This document shows positions 1 through 5,379 of a stretch of DNA of 6,544 nucleotides, one piece after another. This DNA is from an uncultured Candidatus Melainabacteria bacterium (lineage in GTDB: Bacteria; Cyanobacteriota; Vampirovibrionia; Gastranaerophilales; Gastranaerophilaceae): positions 1 to 6,544 of the forward strand of contig CAKUVB010000101.1 in NCBI GenBank assembly GCA_934693215.1. Direction: 5' to 3'. A program made the position numbers and the translations under genes. Position 1 is the stretch's first letter. Each line of letters opens with the position of its first letter. The notes under the pieces were generated by a model, which did not search any database, was not told the origin of the DNA, and worked only from the letters and a program-made list of their open reading frames with translations.

Positions 1-2729
1 ATATAATATTAGGTGATAATGGATTTGAATTAAAGCTAAATACTCCTGAAATAAAATTAAAATTAGATAATTTAGAAGATGGACAAAGTGTTACTATTGG
101 ACGAAAAGATAGTGCGAAAGCTTCTGATACAGATATTCAAATGGATTATGCAGATAACACAGTTGAATTAAACCATTTGACAATTACTAAACAAGGTAAT
201 TCCTATATTGTAAAAAATACTTCAGGAAACAATATAAAAATATATTCTAATAAGCTTCCAGAAGAGATGAATCAAGGTGAAGTTAAATTGCCTTCAAAAG
301 TAAAGAAGAGTGAATTTGTAACTTTAGAGCAATCTTCGCTTGAAAATACAATTCAAGAAATACAAAATTTAAATAATCCTAAAAATAAAATTAATATAAC
401 AGATAAATATGGAACTATAGATTTTAATAAAGCTGGTGTTAAAGCTAAGCTCATATATAATAATGGTAAATTAGTAGCGTCTTATGCGAATGGTTCATAT
501 TATGGATATCGCAAAGATGGTACAAGAATTATACTTGACGAAGCTTCATACTCAAAAGCTTTAAACGATGCTTTGATTCATAAATATCAAACAGACATGA
601 AAGATAAAAAAGCTATAGATAAAACAAATGCTAAACCTCCTGAAACTATTAACCAATTTGAGCCAACAACTGTATCTGCAGATGCTCATATTAGTTTAGC
701 AAAACAATGTGATATTTTTCTAGATGCTGAGCCATATAAATCCATGCCTGATGGACAAAGTATTATTTTAGGTAAAGTTAATGGTTTATACAAAGATAAA
801 AATTGGTCACAATTTGATAAAATTGCTGATGCTCATTTGATGATTACAAAAACAAACGGAAAATTCGTTGTTGTACCATTAACAGATATTGGTACGAGTA
901 TAAAGGTTCCTAAAAGACTTAATACTCCACTTACTCAAATAGAAATGCAAATTGTAAAAGGTAATAAAAAAACAGAAATAACGACCTCAAAATCCTTAGA
1001 TATTAATGATCCGATGTATAATGATATTCCTAAAATTAGTGAATATTTAAGTTCAAAAATGGAAAAACAAATGGGAGTTGTAACTCCAGAAGAAATATCT
1101 GATTGGGCAGATGCTCTAAGCCAACAATATAATATGCCAAAACAAGACGTTCTAAATATTATGGGACGTTTGACACAATTTGGTAATTATTCTCAATTAC
1201 AAGAAGTTGGGAAAATGCTATCATCATTAAATATTGGGGCTTTTTATACAAATTCAAATATTTCAATGAATTCAGTTCTAAATTATATTACAAAAAATAA
1301 AAAACAAATTGATTTAACAGGTTCATCGTCTAAGAGTGGTTTTATTTTAGATAATGCCAGTCTTAAATACCTTGAAAGTCTAGATGATGTTCAAATAGAA
1401 AAATTTAAAAAATCTGTTACTGATGGAAATATAGTATTAGTAAATTTAGACGGCACCGGATTAGAAATAGGTAACAATTCTTATTCATATACAGCTTTGA
1501 ATGGTGGACAAAGCTTAAAAGCAATGACAGAAGCTGTTATTATGCAAATAAAAGAAGGAAAAAATCTAGATGAAGTTATAAATGACAGTCATAGAGAAAG
1601 AATAAAAACTGTTCTAGGTGATGATATTGTCGATAAGATTCAATCTATAAGAGTTAATACTACTACAAATAATAAAGCTTCTGATATTTCTGAACAAATC
1701 AGACCCAATATTCCTACTGCTACTGAAATTAGAGCAACAATTGATGGATACGTTGAAGCTTTAAAATATACTGATACAACTCAGGCTGAAAAAGTTAAAT
1801 CTTTATTGGCAAAATATGTAGATCACATGTTAAAAACAAGTTCAAATGATACATTTGTTGAGTTATTAAAAAACAAATACTCTCAAATTGAAACATATGT
1901 TAAATCATTAGGAAAATCAATGGATGATGTCATATATATTTACCCAACAAAATGTAAAAGCTTTGAATTAGTCGACTATATGTATGCTAATGTTAATAAT
2001 ATTGATTCTTCAAAAATTATATATAGTGATGGTACAACAAAACTTCCTGACGGAAAAATTATTGTACTCTTAGATGATGTTGTTGGCTCCGGAGCTACTA
2101 TGATTGCACAAGAATTCAAATATAAAGATTTCACCAAAAACAATCCAAATACAACAATAATATTTTCTCCTATTACATGTGCTGCGGAAGGACACAATAA
2201 TATTACTAATGCTATAGCTGAACACAATAGACCCAATGATAAACTTTTGTATGATAATACTATGATTGTTAGTTATTCTGATTTCATAAAACAATTACCA
2301 GAAGAAGATAGAATGTTACTCTCAAAAGCTATTGGGAATATGGGAGTTGGACATAATGCCTTATGCACAGCTTTTCAATACATGATACCTGATAATTGTT
2401 CAAGTTTTTCCGGTTATTTATTAAATTTTAATTTAAATAATTCTCAAGCTAATAAAATATCTTTAGATGATAGTATACTTTGCATAATTAATGATAAAAT
2501 AGCTCAATATAGAGGTAATCCACAAATTCAATCAAATGATAAATATTCAGTCACAAATACTTCTTCAAACTCAAACAAAGTTACAAAAACAAAAGATGAT
2601 GTATCACTAAAGTTAACAAAGAAACCTTTAAACCCTATAGATTTATCAGCAACAAAAAAAGCATTTATTGATAAAAATAAATTAAATCTAAAAAATCTAA
2701 AAGAATCGTTGAAATTTAAAAATTTTTAA
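1..2729 (+). CDS. Large multidomain protein, 5' truncated: two FHA-like modules plus C-terminal phosphoribosyltransferase-like domain
   Basis: The reading frame is open from the left edge (first full codon at 3) to a TAA at 2727-2729, giving 908 visible residues, so the true start lies outside the window. The first ATG, at 141, falls inside the first FHA-like module and is not a credible start. Seen in order: FHA-like module 1 (72-257), FHA-like module 2 (741-917), a long mostly helical region with no family I recognise (about 1020-1900), a type I phosphoribosyltransferase-like domain (about 1923-2435), and a Ser/Thr/Lys/Asn-rich, probably disordered tail (about 2520-2726). I see no transmembrane segment in the visible part. 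FHA domains normally bind phosphothreonine peptides. PRTase domains bind PRPP and transfer or cleave ribose phosphate. The combined role here is unknown. The kinase-like gene follows 45 bases downstream on the same strand, probably co-transcribed. A secreted effector or a conflict-system protein are both possible. The domain calls are by eye. Confidence 0.85.
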   Translation, partial: IILGDNGFELKLNTPEIKLKLDNLEDGQSVTIGRKDSAKASDTDIQMDYADNTVELNHLTITKQGNSYIVKNTSGNNIKIYSNKLPEEMNQGEVKLPSKVKKSEFVTLEQSSLENTIQEIQNLNNPKNKINITDKYGTIDFNKAGVKAKLIYNNGKLVASYANGSYYGYRKDGTRIILDEASYSKALNDALIHKYQTDMKDKKAIDKTNAKPPETINQFEPTTVSADAHISLAKQCDIFLDAEPYKSMPDGQSIILGKVNGLYKDKNWSQFDKIADAHLMITKTNGKFVVVPLTDIGTSIKVPKRLNTPLTQIEMQIVKGNKKTEITTSKSLDINDPMYNDIPKISEYLSSKMEKQMGVVTPEEISDWADALSQQYNMPKQDVLNIMGRLTQFGNYSQLQEVGKMLSSLNIGAFYTNSNISMNSVLNYITKNKKQIDLTGSSSKSGFILDNASLKYLESLDDVQIEKFKKSVTDGNIVLVNLDGTGLEIGNNSYSYTALNGGQSLKAMTEAVIMQIKEGKNLDEVINDSHRERIKTVLGDDIVDKIQSIRVNTTTNNKASDISEQIRPNIPTATEIRATIDGYVEALKYTDTTQAEKVKSLLAKYVDHMLKTSSNDTFVELLKNKYSQIETYVKSLGKSMDDVIYIYPTKCKSFELVDYMYANVNNIDSSKIIYSDGTTKLPDGKIIVLLDDVVGSGATMIAQEFKYKDFTKNNPNTTIIFSPITCAAEGHNNITNAIAEHNRPNDKLLYDNTMIVSYSDFIKQLPEEDRMLLSKAIGNMGVGHNALCTAFQYMIPDNCSSFSGYLLNFNLNNSQANKISLDDSILCIINDKIAQYRGNPQIQSNDKYSVTNTSSNSNKVTKTKDDVSLKLTKKPLNPIDLSATKKAFIDKNKLNLKNLKESLKFKNF
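72..257 (+). other. FHA-like module 1 of the large protein
   Basis: The translation contains DGQSVTIGRKDS (150-170 bases left of the second half of the module), then VELNHLTITK and SYIVKNTSGNN. These match the FHA pattern of a GR turn, a histidine after the SRxH position, a short g-y-v strand and an N-S-G-like turn. The GR pair and the histidine are kept, but the Ser-Arg of the SRxH motif is not, so phosphothreonine binding may be weakened or changed. The module starts before the ATG at 141, which supports a gene start outside the window. Confidence 0.6.
741..917 (+). other. FHA-like module 2 of the large protein (degenerate)
   Basis: A second copy of the same layout is visible: DGQSIILGK, then a variable loop, then ADAHLMITKTNGKFVVV and a closing IGTSIKV. 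The DGQS lead-in and the xxxH-hydrophobic strand are shared with module 1, suggesting internal duplication. The Arg of the GR turn is replaced by Lys (LGK) and the SRxH position reads ADAH, so this copy looks more diverged and may be structural rather than phosphopeptide-binding. Confidence 0.45.
1923..2435 (+). other. Phosphoribosyltransferase-like domain with PRPP-loop motif
   Basis: The core signature is KIIVLLDDVVGSGATM (2055-2102), which fits the type I PRTase PRPP-binding motif: a hydrophobic strand, two acidic residues (Asp codons at 2073-2078) and a small-residue loop ending in Ala-Thr. Before it, DDVIYIYP starts a probable first beta strand. After it, TTIIFSPITCAAEG gives the next strand. 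The domain closes with FQYMIPDNC (2373-2399), which recalls the aromatic-x-x-P-x-N segment I associate with PRTases of bacterial conflict systems; that last comparison is from memory and weak. Both acidic residues are present, so PRPP or nucleotide binding is plausible. The substrate base is unknown. Confidence 0.7.
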
Positions 2730-2774
2730 AAAATTTTGTTAATTATATAATTACATATAAAAAGAGGATAAAAT

Positions 2775-3431
2775 ATGAATAAGTTTAAATTGCATAATTT
2801 TAGTGTTTTGAATAAAATTAATTCAAATAATACTTTAGTAAAACATGGAGAAATTAATTTAAATAACATGAATACAACAGATAACTATATACAAATGTTA
2901 ATAAAAAATATAAAAGATACCAAAACTGCAGCAGAAGCAGATAATATGTTACTTAATTTATCAAAAGAGTCAGATAGTTTTGAAATGCTAGATTATACTA
3001 ACTTTAAATATAAAGATTACAATATAAAAACTTCTTTAGCTCATTTTAGCGAGCCTGCAGTTTTTAATTTAAATATTTTAAATAAATTAGATTTAGCTTG
3101 CACCCCAAAATTAATATCTGCAATAAAAAAAGATAATAGCTTATACCTAATAACCAAAATTCCAGGAACAGAAACAGGTAATCTTAAGCAATATTATATT
3201 GACGGTAAAGAAAAAGTATCCAAAACTGACAAACTTAGGACTTTTAAAGACTTACAAAAATTAACTAAATCTGGTTTTATTGATGAACAAAATCTTAGGG
3301 CTGGCAATTGGTTTTATACTCCTGAAAATAAAATAATGCTACCAAATTGGGATAATTTAAGAAAAATTGCACCAAATGAATCTCCCCATAAAATACAAGA
3401 ACAATATTACAAACTTATATTTGGAGATTAA
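2775..3431 (+). CDS. Small protein with a degenerate kinase-like (APH/pseudokinase-type) fold
   Basis: A complete 218-residue frame with ATG at 2775 and a good Shine-Dalgarno (AGAGGA, 2763-2768, 6 bases before the start). I do not recognise a named family. Visible kinase-like order: Glu93 in a helix (EPAVFNLNILNKL), TPKLI (110-114), a strand plus hinge LYLITKIPG (123-131), a helix, then GFIDEQNLRAGNWF (167-180) and NKIMLPNWDNL (185-195). The last two resemble the catalytic loop (Asp...Asn) and metal-binding strand (usually IDW or DFG) of aminoglycoside-phosphotransferase-type kinases. Here Pro190-Asn191-Trp192 stands where an Asp is expected, and the Asp170-to-Asn178 spacing is longer than usual. 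An active kinase is therefore doubtful and a pseudokinase or adaptor is more likely. The first 75 residues have no recognisable domain. It lies 45 bases after the FHA/PRTase gene on the same strand, suggesting a shared transcript and partnership. Confidence 0.85.
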   Translation: MNKFKLHNFSVLNKINSNNTLVKHGEINLNNMNTTDNYIQMLIKNIKDTKTAAEADNMLLNLSKESDSFEMLDYTNFKYKDYNIKTSLAHFSEPAVFNLNILNKLDLACTPKLISAIKKDNSLYLITKIPGTETGNLKQYYIDGKEKVSKTDKLRTFKDLQKLTKSGFIDEQNLRAGNWFYTPENKIMLPNWDNLRKIAPNESPHKIQEQYYKLIFGD

Positions 3432-3451
3432 TTATACTCCCATCTCAAACC

Positions 3452-3486
3452 TTACAAAACTTAACCTCTTAGTTTGAGTTTTGTAA
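3452..3486 (+). terminator. Stem-loop in the convergent gap, possible bidirectional terminator
   Basis: The 59-base gap between the convergent genes holds a perfect 10-bp inverted repeat, TTACAAAACT (3452-3461) with AGTTTTGTAA (3477-3486). As + strand RNA it extends through a U-G wobble and two A-U pairs to a 13-bp stem (3452-3464 with 3474-3486) around a 9-base loop. The location just after both stop codons fits a shared transcription end. The stem is A/T-rich and no T-run follows on either strand, so it is not a textbook intrinsic terminator. It could instead be a 3'-end protecting structure. Confidence 0.4.
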
Positions 3487-3490
3487 CTCA

Positions 3491-4609
3491 CTATGATTGT
3501 TCATCATATATAACTTGATTAAGTTCGTGAACCATTTTTGAAAAATCAAAATTTTCATTTACTAGAGAACTTTTTTTAGTACGTTCCCACAAATATGTAT
3601 TAATAATCGTACAAACTTCTAATAATGTTTCTTTTGAAAGATATTTATTTTCATAATCTTCACATAATTCTAACAAATAAGAAAAAGTATCTCTACCATT
3701 ATTAGAAATTATTTTAATAAACATACTCCTCAAATCAGAATCCATAAACTCTGCATTATACATTTTTTTATAAATCTTTGCAGTTTTTAGAATTGCTGCC
3801 GCAATATCATCAAGACTTTGATACTGCTTTACCATATCTATATATTTAACAAAATAATCATAAACAGAATTTGAATCTTTTATAACTCTGTTAAATTTTG
3901 GTGAAAGATATGATTTAAAGAATGAAACAAAAACTTCTTCCTTATACCCAAACAAATAATACAAATCATTAACTAATTGCGGATATTTTAACTCTGCCAA
4001 ATATGATTTTATCAACATAAGTTGATTTAAATACCTAGAATCTTTATTCAACAAATAAAATAACTCACGAGGATTATAATCATTCTCTACAAAAACAACA
4101 TTTGCAGTCACTTTTCCAAAAAGTTCATAAAAATCTTCTAACTCAAACTCTAAGTGTCTAATATCATCTTTAAATAATTGGAATGTTCTATACACCTCTG
4201 TCTGCTTTTCGTTATAAGACAATGGCTCTTTATTTATGATTTTTTCATAAACTGTTTTTTCCAACCCAAACAAACTTAGTTTTACAACCTCTAAGAATTT
4301 TAAATATCTTGTATTAATTTGTTTTGCAAGATATGGATTGTCTGGAGATTGCTCCTCTTGAAAATCAGCGATTGCTTTCAATAATAACATTAAAGAAAGC
4401 AATCGACGTTTTCCATCTATTAATAAATAATTATTATCGGAGTTCTTTCTTATATAAAAAACCCCAAGATTAATATCAGCGGTACAATATTTAGCCGTCA
4501 AAATCTTTTCAAATAAATTATCCGTATACTCAAAATTACTTGAACAATTAATAGCAAATATATGATGAGCTGTACTCATTAAAAAATCTAATATACCAAT
4601 ATTAATCAT
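3491..4609 (-). CDS. DUF262-family (GmrSD/SspE N-terminal-like) protein lacking the HNH nuclease domain
   Basis: A 372-residue protein ending in TAG. YLLIDGKRRLLSLMLLLKAI (61-80) corresponds to the DUF262 signature IDGQQRLTTL followed by a leucine-rich helix. RELFYLLNKDSRYLNQLMLIKSYL begins at residue 181 and matches the family segment where an xFxxLN turn precedes a D/N-LIKxYL helix. DUF262 domains have a ParB/sulfiredoxin-like fold and act as NTPase or regulatory parts of modification-dependent nucleases such as GmrSD and SspE. Two things are odd. DGQQR is DGKRR here, and the usual N-terminal IPxYQRxYxW segment is replaced by FAINCSSNFEYTDNLFEKI. The protein stops soon after the DUF262 region, leaving no room for a DUF1524 HNH nuclease. 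The start is 20 bases after the winged-helix gene's stop, so the two are probably one transcript. An AGGA (4622-4625) lies 12 bases before the ATG, which is long, so initiation may be coupled. Confidence 0.8.
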   Translation of the reverse strand: MINIGILDFLMSTAHHIFAINCSSNFEYTDNLFEKILTAKYCTADINLGVFYIRKNSDNNYLLIDGKRRLLSLMLLLKAIADFQEEQSPDNPYLAKQINTRYLKFLEVVKLSLFGLEKTVYEKIINKEPLSYNEKQTEVYRTFQLFKDDIRHLEFELEDFYELFGKVTANVVFVENDYNPRELFYLLNKDSRYLNQLMLIKSYLAELKYPQLVNDLYYLFGYKEEVFVSFFKSYLSPKFNRVIKDSNSVYDYFVKYIDMVKQYQSLDDIAAAILKTAKIYKKMYNAEFMDSDLRSMFIKIISNNGRDTFSYLLELCEDYENKYLSKETLLEVCTIINTYLWERTKKSSLVNENFDFSKMVHELNQVIYDEQS

Positions 4610-4629
4610 AATAATTTACGATCCTATAA

Positions 4630-5244
4630 TTAATCGGCAAGAACAAAACCGCCTCTATCAGCATTTTTTAGTTTATCACCTTCAATTTTTGAACGTAAAT
4701 TTTTGATATATTTGTATATATAATCTCTTGGCAAACCTAGTAAAGCAGCCAAATCTTTTGCATATACTGTTGTATTTCTGTGGTTCAAGAAATAATCAAA
4801 AACAACTTGCTCTCTATCTGTTAAATTTTTCTTCAAAACAATATTAACTTCTTCTCTTAAAGTATCTTCTTGTTTTTCTTGTTGTTGTCTTTGCATAATT
4901 TTTTCAACAACTTCATTTTTTACAATATTTTCTTGTTTAACAGATTTGTGTTCTTTTACAGGTTTATTCTCTGTAGCAGGAGCTTTGAACGAGAATGGTG
5001 TATGTGATAATTGTCTTTCTCTTTCAAAAGCACGTTCAGCAATATTAGATAATTTTTCTGTTCTTTTATTATTTAAAGCTTCAGTTGACGTATTATTTCC
5101 GCTCATTACAATATCAACTAAATCATTGGTTGGTCTTGCATCAGCAACAACTTTGCCCAATCTAGCAGCATATTCTTCGAGGGTAATTTTTTCCAAAGAA
5201 CTTCTCCACTGCTTTATCTCTTCCTTACTTAAATACTCCGCCAT
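4630..5244 (-). CDS. Winged-helix DNA-binding protein with a charged linker
   Basis: A 204-residue protein. The ATG at 5244 is set by a strong Shine-Dalgarno (AGGAG on the minus strand, 5251-5255, 6 bases from the start). Residues 140-203 fit an OmpR/PhoB-type winged helix: LTDREQVVFDYFL as the opening helix, YAKDLAALLGLP as the second helix, DYIYKYIKNLRSKI as the recognition helix, and a DRGGFVL hairpin at the end. The N-terminal 35 residues (KITLEEYAARLGK) look helical and are not a receiver domain, with no phosphoacceptor-aspartate context. Residues 85-135 form a Lys/Glu/Gln-rich linker, probably disordered or coiled. It likely regulates transcription by binding DNA, possibly its own operon and the divergent sensor-kinase promoter. 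That target is inferred from position only. It is the first gene of the unit with the DUF262 gene. Confidence 0.8.
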   Translation of the reverse strand: MAEYLSKEEIKQWRSSLEKITLEEYAARLGKVVADARPTNDLVDIVMSGNNTSTEALNNKRTEKLSNIAERAFERERQLSHTPFSFKAPATENKPVKEHKSVKQENIVKNEVVEKIMQRQQQEKQEDTLREEVNIVLKKNLTDREQVVFDYFLNHRNTTVYAKDLAALLGLPRDYIYKYIKNLRSKIEGDKLKNADRGGFVLAD

Positions 5245-5250
5245 TAGAAT

Positions 5251-5255
5251 CTCCT
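5251..5255 (-). promoter_or_regulatory. Ribosome binding site of the winged-helix gene
   Basis: On the minus strand the bases read AGGAG, followed by a 6-base spacer (ATTCTA) and the ATG at 5244. It is the clearest Shine-Dalgarno site in the window and fixes this start codon. It contrasts with the opposite-strand sensor kinase, which has none. Confidence 0.8.
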
Positions 5256-5343
5256 ATTTCTAATCCCATTTGCTCTTAACAAATACTAATGTATCATGAA
5301 TTTTTTCAGATTTACCAAAATATTTCAAGATGTAAATTTTTAT

Positions 5344-5373
5344 TTGCAATCGTTTACAATATGAAGCTATAAT
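5344..5373 (+). promoter_or_regulatory. Probable sigma-70-type promoter of the sensor kinase gene
   Basis: A perfect -10 box TATAAT lies at 5368-5373. TTGCAA (4 of 6 to TTGACA) lies at 5344-5349, with an 18-base spacer. Transcription would start about 6-7 bases past the -10, at about 5380-5381, which is the GTG start codon itself. The A/T-rich background makes -10 look-alikes common, but the exact consensus and placement support it. Confidence 0.5.
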
Positions 5374-5379
5374 TATCTT

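Larger units (their letters stand above)
5245..5379. other. Divergent intergenic region between the winged-helix gene and the sensor kinase gene
   Basis: This 135-base stretch must hold the promoters of two divergent transcripts. The + strand side carries a near-consensus promoter next to the kinase start (separate entry). The minus-strand side carries the winged-helix RBS and only weak promoter candidates. I see no clear operator palindrome and no RNA gene. The adjacency makes joint or auto-regulation by the winged-helix protein possible but not shown. Confidence 0.6.

Noticed and set aside
141..143. ATG as the start of the large + strand gene
   Set aside because: The frame is open to the left edge, and an FHA-like module with DGQSVTIGR begins before this codon.
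1976..2294. Two minus-strand open frames
   Set aside because: Both lie wholly inside the PRTase-coding region on the opposite strand, lack family features and have no ribosome binding site that I can see.
2711..2737. A/T palindrome at the end of the large gene as a terminator
   Set aside because: It is made almost only of A and T, with no G/C stem. Such runs are expected by chance here, and the next gene is only 45 bases downstream.
2746..2751. TATAAT as a separate promoter for the kinase-like gene
   Set aside because: The hexamer is exact and well placed, but there is no usable -35 and the surrounding sequence is nearly pure A/T. Co-transcription with the upstream gene is at least as likely.
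3491..4609. Active type IV restriction enzyme (GmrSD-like)
   Set aside because: No HNH nuclease domain follows the DUF262 region and the DGQQR motif is altered.
4946..5263. A + strand open frame of 105 codons
   Set aside because: It is antisense to the winged-helix gene, covers that gene's RBS, and its product shows no recognisable domain.
5288..5328. Minus-strand promoter for the winged-helix gene (TTGAAA at 5323-5328; TGATACATT at 5288-5296)
   Set aside because: TTGAAA has no good -10 at the right distance, and TACATT with an extended TG has only TTGGTA at a 19-base spacer. Neither pair is convincing.
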